From Prosthecobacter debontii (GTDB lineage: Bacteria > Verrucomicrobiota > Verrucomicrobiia > Verrucomicrobiales > Verrucomicrobiaceae), in contig CAMAQH010000003.1 of NCBI GenBank assembly GCA_945860295.1, positions 62,001 through 126,000 of the forward strand: a stretch of DNA of 64,000 nt, given 5' to 3'. This document shows positions 45,043 through 56,678 of this stretch, piece after piece. Each line of letters begins with the position of its first letter. The first letter of the stretch is position 1. The notes under the pieces were generated by a model. The model was given only the letters and a program-made list of their open reading frames with translations, did not search any database and had not been told where the DNA came from. Made by a program: the position numbers and the translations under genes.

Positions 45043-45241
45043 AGCTCCCGGCAAACTGAACCAAAGGTCTCAGGACGAATTGTTAAAAAGCGACCAGCAT
45101 ATCAGACCGATGTCTCCAAGACTGGTTCAAAGAAAAAATAAACGGACCGGAGATTGCTCTCCGGCCCGTTTTTTTGGGTTTGGTTTCATCCTGATTCTGG
45201 CGGCGCTAGCTCCCGGCAGGCGCAGTCAGAGGACTCAGGAC
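45043..45241. repeat. Diverged duplication of a hairpin-plus-motif unit
   Basis: AGCTCCCGGCA occurs at 45043-45053 and 45208-45218. In both copies the sequence AGG(T/A)CTCAGGAC begins exactly 22 bases after its first base (45065 and 45230). Each copy follows a GC-rich hairpin with the same CGG-CCGGA/TCCGGCCCG core (44984-45017 and 45141-45170). The whole unit therefore seems to be a tandem duplication. The 44988-45328 gap between hydrolase and groEL holds no coding frame I can support. Confidence 0.7.
45141..45175. terminator. Rho-independent terminator
   Basis: AACGGACCGGAGA (45141-45153) pairs with TCTCCGGCCCGTT (45158-45170) with one mismatch around a four-base loop, followed by a T run to 45175; an A-rich stretch precedes it on the left. 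It would end plus-strand transcripts from the TPR-hydrolase pair and could also work for the minus strand. Confidence 0.88.
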
Positions 45242-45328
45242 AAAAGGCTTAACGAGTGGCGGCTTGTTCATAACTGAGACAAACCGCCGTCGGTGAGAGG
45301 CACCGAAATGCCTCTTTATTCACGATAA

Positions 45329-46990
<1,662 letters not shown>

Positions 46991-47287
46991 TTAAGCGAGG
47001 ATGCCGAGGATGTCGGTTTCGTTGATGATGAGGACGTCTTCGCCATCAAGCTTCACTTCCGTGCCGCCGTATTTGGAGATGAGGACCTTGTTGCCCACTT
47101 TCACAGTGAAGAGCGTGGAGACGTCTTTGCCTTCGTCATCTTTGCCGATGCCGAGTGCGAGCACTTCAGCTTCCTGTGGTTTTTCTTTAGCGGTGTCAGG
47201 GAGGAAGATTCCGCCAGCGGTTTTTTCTTCGCTGGTGGAGCGCTTCACGAGGACGCGGCGTCCGAGGGGGGTAAGTGCGTTAGCCAT
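46991..47287 (-). CDS. groES: Co-chaperonin GroES (Hsp10)
   Basis: Lid of the GroEL chamber. The 98-residue product starts [16 protein letters not shown], has the mobile loop [20 protein letters not shown] (about 19-38), and ends [10 protein letters not shown]. Length is normal. The start at 47287 is the family start; the upstream in-frame leader lacks similarity. A GC-rich nested hairpin lies 41 to 85 bases upstream of the start, but no HrcA/CIRCE operator is present, so control of this operon must use something else. groEL follows. Confidence 0.97.
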   Translation of the reverse strand: MANALTPLGRRVLVKRSTSEEKTAGGIFLPDTAKEKPQEAEVLALGIGKDDEGKDVSTLFTVKVGNKVLISKYGGTEVKLDGEDVLIINETDILGILA

Positions 47288-47327
47288 AGTTGGTCGGTTT
47301 GTGTTTTGGTTTGGTTTCTGTTTGTCT

Positions 47328-47372
47328 GCCCGGCCTGCTGTCACACAGATTGAGTGTGCCGGCTGGCCGGGC
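47328..47372. promoter_or_regulatory. Nested hairpin upstream of groES
   Basis: GCCCGGCC (47328-47335) pairs with GGCCGGGC (47365-47372), enclosing a second pair CACAC (47342-47346) and GTGTG (47354-47358). It sits between the lipoprotein gene and groES, both on the minus strand. Without a T run it may be a leader structure for groES, or part of the repeat family seen nearby. Confidence 0.5.
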
Positions 47373-47388
47373 GGAAAGTGTGGGAAAA

Positions 47389-48033
47389 TCAGTCGGGTGT
47401 GGAGGCGGCGGCTGGTTTAGGTGGTGGCGTTTGCTCCTTGAGGGCAACACCATTACTGGCGCGCTGGACTCCGCCGAAAGCGAGCTCAGGTGCGGCCTCA
47501 CCGATCTCTTCAGCCAGGAAGCTGACGATGCGTTTCGGGTCTTCGGAGAGCACGGTTTGCAGCATTCGTGATTTGCGAGCTTTGTCGTAACCCTTGAGAT
47601 CGAGATCTAAGCCGACCGTGCCAGGCTCGCCGGACAGGCCCTTCATCTTGGCTGCCAGAGCCACGCTGTTGTTGATCTGATCTTGGAGTTTCTTGTCTTT
47701 GGAAAGCTTGGTCAGCCCGGCTTTCAGAGCTTCATTCACCTCAGGGACACTCAGTAGATCCTGAGCGTTCTTGCTCGGGTTTTTGGCAAGGATGTCCTCA
47801 GCCTGGGCTTCGAGGCCAGTTTGCATCTCGGATTTTGTGGGAATCAAAGCATCCGCAATGGCGGCTTCGATCTTCGCGTCTGAGACGGCAGCTGACTTCG
47901 GTGCTTCAGTCGCGGTCTGGGGAGTTTCCTTTTTACCGCAGGAGGTGGAAAGCATTGCTAACGCAAGGCAGGCGGCGAGATGGACAGCATTCGTGACGGA
48001 GGCACGGGAAACGTTAGCCGGTGGTGCAACCAC
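47389..48033 (-). CDS. Putative lipoprotein upstream of groES
   Basis: About 214 residues. The N-terminal part has a lipoprotein signal ([18 protein letters not shown]) with lipobox LSTSC. The mature chain is helical and acidic/Ala-rich ([59 protein letters not shown]), ending in Pro/Ala. No family is recognised. The open frame continues upstream through repeat DNA, so GTG at 48033 is my best start: it gives a short leader before the hydrophobic stretch, but it lies inside a palindromic repeat and is uncertain. Confidence 0.6.
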   Translation of the reverse strand: MVAPPANVSRASVTNAVHLAACLALAMLSTSCGKKETPQTATEAPKSAAVSDAKIEAAIADALIPTKSEMQTGLEAQAEDILAKNPSKNAQDLLSVPEVNEALKAGLTKLSKDKKLQDQINNSVALAAKMKGLSGEPGTVGLDLDLKGYDKARKSRMLQTVLSEDPKRIVSFLAEEIGEAAPELAFGGVQRASNGVALKEQTPPPKPAAASTPD

Positions 48034-48239
48034 CGGATCAACGCGATCCCCCAGCTTGTGAGAAGTGAGCGCCCTGGAGGGGTGCGAGAAGGGAAGGCCA
48101 AGAGTTAGGACAGCGGAGGCCATCGGCACATCGTTCCCTTCTCGCGCACCTGCCGGTGCGCGGCGCGGCAGAACCACCACCATGCTTCGCAGTCCGGTGG
48201 TTTCACCACCGGCTACTCTCTCGCGTCCTTCCAGGACGC
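48018..48239. repeat. Cluster of palindromic repeats (REP/BIME-like)
   Basis: Four stems occur: CCGGTGGT/ACCACCGG around GCA (48018-48036); GTGCGAGAAGGGAA (48082-48095) with its complement, two bases longer, at 48134-48149; CCGGTGG/CCACCGG (48194-48212); and GCGTCCT/AGGACGC (48223-48239). The 48034-48308 gap holds no gene. The element overlaps the probable start of the lipoprotein at 47389-48033. Confidence 0.8.
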
Positions 48240-48308
48240 CGTGGAGCAGTGATCCGAGGCGGAGATGCAATTGCCTAGATGGCAACGAATGGAGATTGGA
48301 TGGCAGCA

Positions 48309-48485
48309 TCAGCCAAGGGGCTTTTTGAATGTCGCGAAGATGTGGGAGGTAAATCCGCCTGAACGATTAGTTGTGTAAATGGACACTGATTCCCAACCGT
48401 TGACGCCTTGAGCAAGTAAAGAGCAGTTGATCCCCTCCGCAGTTCTGCGTACGTCTAACTCGATCGTGAGGTATTGCCATTTCAT
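48309..48485 (-). CDS. Small DUF4177-like protein
   Basis: A 58-residue protein starting MKWQYLTIELDVRR and containing QGVNGWESVSIYTT and a FKKPLG end, the layout of DUF4177 proteins (strand, helix, G-W-E-x-V-S, strand ending F-K-R/K-P). Function is unknown. The start at 48485 was chosen on this pattern. It begins 11 bases after the dnaK stop on the same strand and is probably made as the last part of the dnaK transcript. Confidence 0.72.
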   Translation of the reverse strand: MKWQYLTIELDVRRTAEGINCSLLAQGVNGWESVSIYTTNRSGGFTSHIFATFKKPLG

Positions 48486-48496
48486 AGTCGTAGAAA

Positions 48497-50488
<1,992 letters not shown>

Positions 50489-50595
50489 TCACTTTGCACA
50501 CGCTGTGCCAAGACCGCTGACGTATTTTTAAAATGTTGATTCAGAGCCTATTAACTTTTTACCGGCAATACTTAGAGTTTAATGTGGATACCAAG

Positions 50596-50637
50596 AAGTG
50601 CCAACTTTGGCACAATTGCTCGTGACACTTGGCACTT
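50596..50637. promoter_or_regulatory. Triple AAGTGCCAA palindrome between dnaK and DUF6807 genes
   Basis: GTGCCAA-CT-TTGGCAC forms a perfect palindrome at 50598-50613, and TTGGCACTT at 50629-50637 is the reverse complement of AAGTGCCAA at 50596-50604. It ends 4 bases before the stop of the DUF6807 gene and 150 bases upstream of dnaK. It could be a protein-binding site in the dnaK control region. Confidence 0.5.
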
Positions 50638-50640
50638 TGC

Positions 50641-51609
50641 TCACTTCTTTTTCGGCCAGAGATCCGACACTGGCATTTCAGCGAAGGCTTCCCACTGGGC
50701 CTCGCTTTGGGCCTGGGTCGCGACGCCGTCATGGACCCAGAGGGCGTAGCGGACGCGGAGCTTCTTTTCTTCGGTCACCTCGACCGGTGTATCGAGGCTG
50801 AGGCAACAGCCCATCCAGCCATCATTGCGGACGTGGAAGGCAGTCGGGTTGTGCGGATTCATCGGGTGATTCATCAGGGTGATACCGCCAAAGCCGTCGG
50901 CGTCATTGCTGACACGACCGCTGTAATCACACCAGCGCGCGGGTTTACGGAAGATCAGTTCTTCATTGAGCTGGCCCTCGGAATTCAGGATGCGCCCGCC
51001 GCCATCGTATACACCGATGTTCTTGGCCATGCGCACGGCCACCAATCCAAAGCCCGTGGCGCCAAAAGTGGCGGTCTTGCCTTTCGGCGGCGTGAACTCC
51101 AAATCGATGAGCATGAGCCAGCTCTTCGCGCCATCCAACGGACGGATCTCGGTGCGGCGGACTTCGATGAGTTGCACGGACTTGTCCGCCTCGCTGACCC
51201 AGTGATTCACCATGCGCATGGCGGCGAGTTTGTCGGTGTCTTCATAGCCCTCGCGTGAGACTTCGACATTCACGATGAGGCCCTGCTTCTTTGCGTAGTC
51301 ACCCCAGAAGTCGATGCCGTTCACCAGGTTGTGCGTGACCCAGACGCTATTGTGATGGCTGTGCGTCAGTGGATCATGCGGATGTCCCATGCGCGTCAGG
51401 CTCACGTCTTTGGAAGCCCGAACCGGATACCAAAAAGGCCGCATGTCCTGCGGATCAAAATGTATCGCCGTCAGCTCACGGCCATCGAGCTGAAACGACG
51501 TGATGTGATGCGGCATCGGCACCGCCTGCATGAGCGGGATCGGTTTAGCCGTGGGAAGCTGCGCGCTGAGGCACAGAGGCAGGAGAAGAGGCAGGATCAC
51601 AAATCGCAT
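50641..51609 (-). CDS. Secreted DUF6807 (PmoA-like) protein
   Basis: A 322-residue exported protein with signal MRFVILPLLLPLCLSAQ. Family blocks are HFDPQDMRPFWYPVRA, LTRMGHPHDPLTHSHHNSVWVTHNLVNGIDFWG and GGITLMNHPMNPHNP. The HxHxDPxxHxHHxxxW cluster is the hallmark of this family, which is frequent in Planctomycetes and Verrucomicrobia near polysaccharide-degradation genes; its activity is not established. It lies 27 bases downstream of the SOUL gene on the same strand. Confidence 0.85.
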   Translation of the reverse strand: MRFVILPLLLPLCLSAQLPTAKPIPLMQAVPMPHHITSFQLDGRELTAIHFDPQDMRPFWYPVRASKDVSLTRMGHPHDPLTHSHHNSVWVTHNLVNGIDFWGDYAKKQGLIVNVEVSREGYEDTDKLAAMRMVNHWVSEADKSVQLIEVRRTEIRPLDGAKSWLMLIDLEFTPPKGKTATFGATGFGLVAVRMAKNIGVYDGGGRILNSEGQLNEELIFRKPARWCDYSGRVSNDADGFGGITLMNHPMNPHNPTAFHVRNDGWMGCCLSLDTPVEVTEEKKLRVRYALWVHDGVATQAQSEAQWEAFAEMPVSDLWPKKK

Positions 51610-51636
51610 TCTCCCTGTACGCCACGCCAGCGCGTG

Positions 51637-52239
51637 TCATTTCGCCTTCACACGAAGCAGCACTTCATTGCGCCGCATGAAACCCAGCGTCCAGGGCGGG
51701 TCGTAGAACGCAAACAGCGGCGTGCCTTCGACCATGATGCCCTCTTTCGCCGCCCAAGCTTGCAGCACCTCGAGTTGCGCAGCTTCTTTGGTGCTATTGC
51801 TTACGCCGGAGAAGCGCAGCGCGACGATTTTCACAGCCGGGATCTGGTCCAGTTTCACTTCACCCTTTGGCACCGGCAGGCCTTTGGCGACGCTTTTCTG
51901 CGGCATGACAAAGCTCATCGAAGATTCTTTCTCACCACGCTCAATGATGACCGGAGTGGTCATCGAGATCTTCTCATCACGCTCGTTTTGGCCATCAATG
52001 AAACGAAACAGCTTCATGAAGCCACCATCCATATTCTTCGAGCGCCTGTCGCTTGTCGGCATGGATACTTTTGCCAGATGCAGCGTGTCATATTCGCGCA
52101 GTTCGATGCCACCATCTTTTCTCACCACTTTGTAGGGAGCGGTTTCAGTTGCCGCACGCGAATTGGAAACAAAGAAGAAGCTGATGCCGAGCAGCACAAG
52201 ACCAGGAATAACCCAAAGCATACGTTTCATGCTGCTCAT
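51637..52239 (-). CDS. SOUL haem-binding-family protein, exported
   Basis: A 200-residue member of the SOUL/HEBP family. Residues 5-29 form a signal or anchor (MLWVIPGLVLLGISFFFVSNSRA). The rest follows the family: YKVVRKDGGIELREYDTLHLAKV, GGFMKLFRFIDGQNERDEKISMTTPVI and PLFAFYDPPWTLGFMRRNEVLL. In animals such proteins bind haem or haem-like molecules, but bacterial roles are unclear, and the haem ligand is not obvious. Translation may start at 52239 or at a second Met at 52230. It is upstream of the DUF6807 gene. Confidence 0.88.
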   Translation of the reverse strand: MSSMKRMLWVIPGLVLLGISFFFVSNSRAATETAPYKVVRKDGGIELREYDTLHLAKVSMPTSDRRSKNMDGGFMKLFRFIDGQNERDEKISMTTPVIIERGEKESSMSFVMPQKSVAKGLPVPKGEVKLDQIPAVKIVALRFSGVSNSTKEAAQLEVLQAWAAKEGIMVEGTPLFAFYDPPWTLGFMRRNEVLLRVKAK

Positions 52240-52281
52240 ACGCCCACGCCAAGAACGCGGACTCAGGCATCCGTGCGATGA

Positions 52282-52729
52282 TCACCACTCAACCGTGCGG
52301 AACTGACTGGCGGGGAGACCTTCAGCCATTGCTTTTTTCGAGGCCTCTTTCCATGCGGCAAGCTGTTTATCATACGTCGCTTTGGCTTTCACGGCATCAA
52401 ACTCGGCCCCGTCCTTCTTCGGGATCTCTTTGCAAAAAAATACGCCGTGGCGGAAAATGCACTCACGGTCTCTGGCGAGCAAACAACCCACTGTCCCGCA
52501 CAGTGATCCTGAGCACTCGTGGCACCAGCGCTCTTCTCGGTGAACATCCGAATCTCCGGCAGCTTGGTCTCAGCCCGCTCATTCTCATAGTCGTTCGCGC
52601 AGCTGACGGTCATCGCCATCAGAGTTTGATCCAGCTGAAGCCCGCATGATCGGAGAAGAAGGCCGACAACTCCAGCGCTCCATTGGCTGAAGCAACAGAG
52701 AGAAGGCTGATTAGGAGGAATAAACGCAA
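52282..52729 (-). pseudogene. Decayed sialate O-acetylesterase gene
   Basis: Three fragments on the minus strand fall in different frames but in the order of the acetylesterase family: from a TTG at 52729 a signal peptide and LELSAFFSDHAG; then QTLMAMTVSCANDYENERAE, KLPEIRMFTEKS and QWVVCSPETVSAFSATAYFF; then KATYDKQLAAWKEASKKAM ending in TGA near 52282. The nucleophile region (GQSNM in the intact gene at 20499) and the second half are missing. At least two deletions or frameshifts are needed, so the gene is dead. The 52240-52846 gap holds nothing else. Confidence 0.82.
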
Positions 52730-52846
52730 TACTCGCGATCAACGTTGAGGTCCGTTCCGATATTCCACACAGATGTGACAACCAATCTTCTTGCGCGAAA
52801 ATTCCGCCGCCCTTAGCTTTCCCGCCTTTTTCCGACCACCTATTCC

Positions 52847-53842
52847 ATGCTCGTCAGTACCAAAGCTTATGCCCGCGCCGGCCTGGTGGGAAATCCTTCC
52901 GATGGCTATTTCGGCAAGACGATCTCCTTCATCATCCGCAACTACTGCGCCAATGTCACCCTCTTTGAAACGCCCGAGCTAACTATCGAGCCGAACGAGC
53001 GTGACCATTCCGTGTTTGGTAGCATTGATGCACTTGCGCGCGATGTCCGCCAATTCGGCTACTACGGCGGCATTCGACTGCTAAAGGCCAGCGTGAAGCG
53101 CTTCTACGAATACTGCACGAAGAACAATCTGCCGCTGCATGGGCGGAACTTTACCCTGCGCTACACCAGCAACATCCCACCTCAAGTCGGTATGGCCGGC
53201 AGCAGCGCGATCATTACGGCCTGCTGGCGCGCGTTGATTGAGTTTTATGGCGTCGAAATCCCCAAACATTTACTGCCCAGCCTAGTGCTCAGCGTTGAGA
53301 ATGATGAACTCAAAATCCCGGCCGGCCTGCAAGATCGAGTGATCCAAGGCTATGAAGGCGTCGTCTTCATGGACTTCAACCGCGCCAGTGTCGAGAAGCT
53401 CGGCCACGGCATTTATGAAGAGCTCGACCCAGCGCTACTGCCCAATGTCTATGTGGCTTTCACCACGCGACTCAGTGAGGGCACCGAAGTCTTTCACAAC
53501 GACATCCGTGGCCGCTGGAACCGTGGCGAGCGCGAAATCGTCAGTGCCATGTATCAGTGGGCCAACCTCGCCCAGCGCGTGCGCGACATGCTGATCGAAG
53601 GCCGCGGCAAGGAAATCGGCCCCCTGCTCAACGAAAACTTCGATCTGCGCCGTCGGCTCTTCAAACTCAGCAAGGGCAACATCGACATGGTCGAGGCCGC
53701 ACGCGACTGCGGAGCCAGTGCCAAATTCACTGGCAGCGGCGGAGCCATCGTCGGCACCTATGATGACGATGCCATGTTTGAAAAACTCAAAGCCACGCTC
53801 GAACCCTTGAGCGTCGTCGTGATCAAGCCGCAGATCCTGTAG
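52847..53842 (+). CDS. GHMP-family sugar kinase, glucuronokinase-like
   Basis: A 331-residue ATP-dependent small-molecule kinase. The N-terminal RAGLVGNPSDGYFGKTI and the ATP loop PPQVGMAGSSAIITA near 108-122 define the GHMP superfamily; the third motif is in AKFTGSGGAIVG near 296. The 'GNPSDGYFGK' form is typical of glucuronokinase- and related plant-type sugar kinases, so sugar C1 phosphorylation (a uronic acid or similar) is the best guess. It would suit an organism that harvests polysaccharides. The gene converges with the methyltransferase gene 6 bases away. Confidence 0.85.
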   Translation: MLVSTKAYARAGLVGNPSDGYFGKTISFIIRNYCANVTLFETPELTIEPNERDHSVFGSIDALARDVRQFGYYGGIRLLKASVKRFYEYCTKNNLPLHGRNFTLRYTSNIPPQVGMAGSSAIITACWRALIEFYGVEIPKHLLPSLVLSVENDELKIPAGLQDRVIQGYEGVVFMDFNRASVEKLGHGIYEELDPALLPNVYVAFTTRLSEGTEVFHNDIRGRWNRGEREIVSAMYQWANLAQRVRDMLIEGRGKEIGPLLNENFDLRRRLFKLSKGNIDMVEAARDCGASAKFTGSGGAIVGTYDDDAMFEKLKATLEPLSVVVIKPQIL

Positions 53843-53848
53843 CCGCTC

Positions 53849-54628
53849 TCACGCAGCCGTTTTGCGAATCCAGCGCGTGCCCAGTGCCACGCTCCATTGA
53901 TACTTGCGGGCGTGCTCCCGGATGAGGAATTGCAAATCTTTTTCGGCGACGAGATCGAAGTGCTCAGAGAGCTGAATTTTTAGCCACTCACGAGTCGAAA
54001 CATCCGGCCAGTTACCGCACGGGGTAAAATCCTCCAGCCAAGTGCAGGGCGTCGTCAGCAGCAGTTGCCCACCCGGTTTCACCAAGGCTGGCAGCCGCTC
54101 AATCAAGAGCTGCGGGTGGGTCAGGCGGCAGAGCAAGTTCGCCGCGTGAACAATATCGAAAGCGCCCAGATCACCGCGCAGATGCATCGCATCACCCTGC
54201 TCAAATTCGATGCGCTCGGCACTCCCCTCGGCGGGGCGCACAGCATCGAGCATTGTTTCGTCCGTCGTTTCATTGAGGCGCAAATATGGCACGCTGACAC
54301 CTGTTCGGATGCGCTCGGCATAATCGACAAAAGCCTGAGAATAATCGATCCCAATGACTCGGCTGGCCACCCGGGCAAGCTCATAGCAAGAACGCCCCAC
54401 CGCGCAGCCAAGATCAAGAACACAAGCATCCGCTGGCACAAGGCAAGGATCGAGTAACTCGCTGACACTGCGCTGAGCAAACCGCAGCGCCGTCTTTGGC
54501 CCAAAGTCCCATGGCAGGACATCCTCATCTTTGCCATAGTGAAAGAGCAGGTATTCAGCCACGAGGCGCGGCGTTTCGTAGATGTTCACGTCAGATCGAG
54601 GGCTTTCTTTGGACAAGGGATTCTTCAT
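53849..54628 (-). CDS. Stand-alone 4-mercaptohistidine N1-methyltransferase-like protein (OvoA C-terminal type)
   Basis: A 259-residue SAM-dependent methyltransferase. It matches, from memory, the C-terminal domain of OvoA, which N-methylates 5-thiohistidine to ovothiol A: YETPRLVAEYLLFHYG, LPWDFGPKTALRFAQR, the SAM loop VLDLGCAVGRSCYEL near 69, and the diagnostic AANLLCRLTHP and TTPCTWLEDFTPCGNW. It lacks the N-terminal sulfoxide-synthase domain of OvoA, which would have to be encoded elsewhere. The gene is convergent with the GHMP kinase and divergent from mdh. Confidence 0.87.
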   Translation of the reverse strand: MKNPLSKESPRSDVNIYETPRLVAEYLLFHYGKDEDVLPWDFGPKTALRFAQRSVSELLDPCLVPADACVLDLGCAVGRSCYELARVASRVIGIDYSQAFVDYAERIRTGVSVPYLRLNETTDETMLDAVRPAEGSAERIEFEQGDAMHLRGDLGAFDIVHAANLLCRLTHPQLLIERLPALVKPGGQLLLTTPCTWLEDFTPCGNWPDVSTREWLKIQLSEHFDLVAEKDLQFLIREHARKYQWSVALGTRWIRKTAA

Positions 54629-54721
54629 GCAGAGCCAGTTACCCTAGCGAAATGAACAGAATGTGCGCAGACTTTCTTCTTGCTGCCTGACCCGCCCTGC
54701 GAATCATCCCGCCCCACTATC

Positions 54722-55705
54722 ATGAGCAAAGCCCCCATCAAAGTTGCAGTCACCGGTGCCGCCGGTCAGATCGGTTACGCACTCCTTTTCCGCATCGCCT
54801 CCGGCGCCATGTTTGGCCCAGATCAACCCATCATCTTGCAGCTCATCGAGGCTCCCTTTGAAAAGCCGCTGCAAGCACTCGCGGGTGTCGCCATGGAACT
54901 TGACGACTGTGCCTTCCCACTGCTGAAGGGTATCGTCCAGACCTCCGACCCTGCGGTTGGTTTTAAGGACGCCAACTGGTGCCTACTCGTCGGAGCCAAG
55001 CCACGCGGTCCAGGTATGGAGCGTGCCGATCTGCTCAAGGATAACGGCAAAATCTTCATCGAACAGGGTCGCATCATTGACGCCGTCGCTGCAGACGACG
55101 CACGCATCGCCGTCGTCGGAAATCCAGCGAACACGAACTGCATGATTGCCGCCTCTCAGGCCAAACGCCTGCCGCAGGAGCGCTTCACCGCCATGGTGCG
55201 TCTCGATCAAAACCGCGCACAGACTCAGCTCGCTCAGAAAGCCGGCGTCGATCTCACCGAGGTGAAGGACATCTTCATCTACGGCAATCATAGCCCGACC
55301 ATGTTCCCTTCCTTTGCCCACGCCACCATCGCCGGAAAACCGGCCGTCAGCGTCATCAACGATCAAGCTTGGATTGAAGGCCCGTTCTGCGAAATCGTCG
55401 GCAAACGCGGCGCAGCCATCATCGCAGCTCGTGGCTCATCTTCTGCCGCTTCAGCAGCCAATGCGCTCGTCGATCACGTCCGCTCACTTGTCACTCCCGG
55501 AGCCATTCACTCCATCGGCGTGAAGAGCGGTGGCCTCTATGGGTTCGATGCCAACGTCTGGGCAGGAATGCCCGTGCGCACCACCACCCCAGGCAGTTAC
55601 GAAGTCATCACCGGCTACGAGATGGACGACTTCGCCAAGTCCAAAATCGCCGCGACGAACAAAGAACTCGTCGATGAGCGCACCTTTGTGGCGGACATGC
55701 TGTAG
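54722..55705 (+). CDS. mdh: Malate dehydrogenase
   Basis: NAD-dependent malate/oxaloacetate interconversion in the TCA cycle. The 327-residue product begins with the nucleotide motif [19 protein letters not shown] (9-27), has [14 protein letters not shown] near 93-106 (active-site loop arginine), [10 protein letters not shown] and [12 protein letters not shown], and the catalytic His in [11 protein letters not shown]. It is the cytosolic-like (group 2) type. The start at 54722 ([10 protein letters not shown]) is the family start. It ends in a strong terminator 20 bases after the stop codon. Confidence 0.96.
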   Translation: MSKAPIKVAVTGAAGQIGYALLFRIASGAMFGPDQPIILQLIEAPFEKPLQALAGVAMELDDCAFPLLKGIVQTSDPAVGFKDANWCLLVGAKPRGPGMERADLLKDNGKIFIEQGRIIDAVAADDARIAVVGNPANTNCMIAASQAKRLPQERFTAMVRLDQNRAQTQLAQKAGVDLTEVKDIFIYGNHSPTMFPSFAHATIAGKPAVSVINDQAWIEGPFCEIVGKRGAAIIAARGSSSAASAANALVDHVRSLVTPGAIHSIGVKSGGLYGFDANVWAGMPVRTTTPGSYEVITGYEMDDFAKSKIAATNKELVDERTFVADML

Positions 55706-55724
55706 TCTGAGTTTCGATCCCTGG

Positions 55725-55763
55725 GCCGCCCGCGAATGCTGAACATTCGTGGGCGGCTTTTTT
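55725..55763 (+). terminator. Rho-independent terminator after mdh
   Basis: GCCGCCCGCGAATG (55725-55738) pairs with CATTCGTGGGCGGC (55744-55757), with one G-T wobble, around a five-base loop, followed directly by six T (55758-55763). The stem begins 20 bases after the mdh stop and the T run ends 15 bases before the psd start. Confidence 0.93.
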
Positions 55764-55777
55764 CAGAAATCCCCCTG

Positions 55778-56677
55778 ATGCCTGCCGCTCCGATTCAGTT
55801 CTTTAATCGACTCACCCAAAGTCTTGAAACCGAAGCCGTGTATGGCGAAGGGCCGCTGCGCTTTGTGTATGAAAATCCACTTGGGCAGCTTGCACTGCAT
55901 GCGCTGGTGAAGCGCGCGGCTTTCTCAAAATGGTATGGCTCGCGCATGGATTCGCCAACCAGCGTGGAGAGGATTGAGCCTTTCATCGAGAAGTTCGGAG
56001 TCGATGCCTCTGAATTCGCTGACTCGGTGGAAAGTTACAAGAGCTTCAACGACTTCTTCTATCGCAAGCTCAAGCCTGCCGCGCGTCCCATCGCAGCTGA
56101 TGAGAACGCCATCGCGCTGCCAGCGGATGGGCGTCATCTCGTGATCCCAGATATCTCGCAGTGTCGTGATTTTCTAATCAAAGGCATTCGCTTCGACATC
56201 GCCACCCTGCTCGGAGATAGCGGCCTGGCCTCTCGCTTCGAAAAGGGCAGCGTGCTCATTTCCCGGCTCTGCCCCACCGACTACCACCGCTTTCATTTCC
56301 CCTGCGGCGGCATCGCTGAATCACCACGCTTGATTCAAGGTCCGCTGTATTCCGTGAGCCCCATCGCGCTGATGAAGCGCCCAACCATCTTTTGGGAAAA
56401 CAAACGCTACATCACACGCATGAGAACTCAGGGCTTTGGCGATGTCGTCTGCCTCGAAGTCGGCGCAACTTGCGTCGGCTCAGTCGTTCACACGGCGTCG
56501 CCGGGGCAGATCATCAACAAGGGCGATGAAAAAGGTTACTTCCGTTTTGGTGGCTCCTGCGTCATCACGCTCTATGAGCCAGGCCGCATTCGCTTCACCG
56601 ATGATTTGATCGAACACAGTGCCGCAGGTCGTGAGGTCTATGCACGCATGGGAGATGTGGCCGCGACTCGCCTCTGA
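55778..56677 (+). CDS. psd: Phosphatidylserine decarboxylase proenzyme
   Basis: Self-cleaving pyruvoyl enzyme that makes phosphatidylethanolamine. The 299-residue product shows ESYKSFNDFFYRKLKP, the Asp in ALPADGRHLV, the His in PTDYHRFHFPCGG, and the cleavage motif FGGSCVI in which the Ser becomes the pyruvoyl group (LGST in E. coli, GGS here). Length and motif form fit the class that includes Clostridium-type Psd. Start 55778 (MPAAPIQFFN) is the plausible one; a longer frame lies inside the mdh terminator. So transcription needs a local promoter or read-through of that terminator. Confidence 0.94.
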   Translation: MPAAPIQFFNRLTQSLETEAVYGEGPLRFVYENPLGQLALHALVKRAAFSKWYGSRMDSPTSVERIEPFIEKFGVDASEFADSVESYKSFNDFFYRKLKPAARPIAADENAIALPADGRHLVIPDISQCRDFLIKGIRFDIATLLGDSGLASRFEKGSVLISRLCPTDYHRFHFPCGGIAESPRLIQGPLYSVSPIALMKRPTIFWENKRYITRMRTQGFGDVVCLEVGATCVGSVVHTASPGQIINKGDEKGYFRFGGSCVITLYEPGRIRFTDDLIEHSAAGREVYARMGDVAATRL

Positions 56678-56678
56678 C

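Noticed and set aside
47288-47400. CIRCE (HrcA) operator upstream of groES
   Set aside because: Looked for TTAGCACTC-N9-GAGTGCTAA and close variants; none found.
50596-50645. Sigma-54 promoter suggested by TTGGCAC words
   Set aside because: TTGC elements near TGGCAC have the wrong spacing on both strands.
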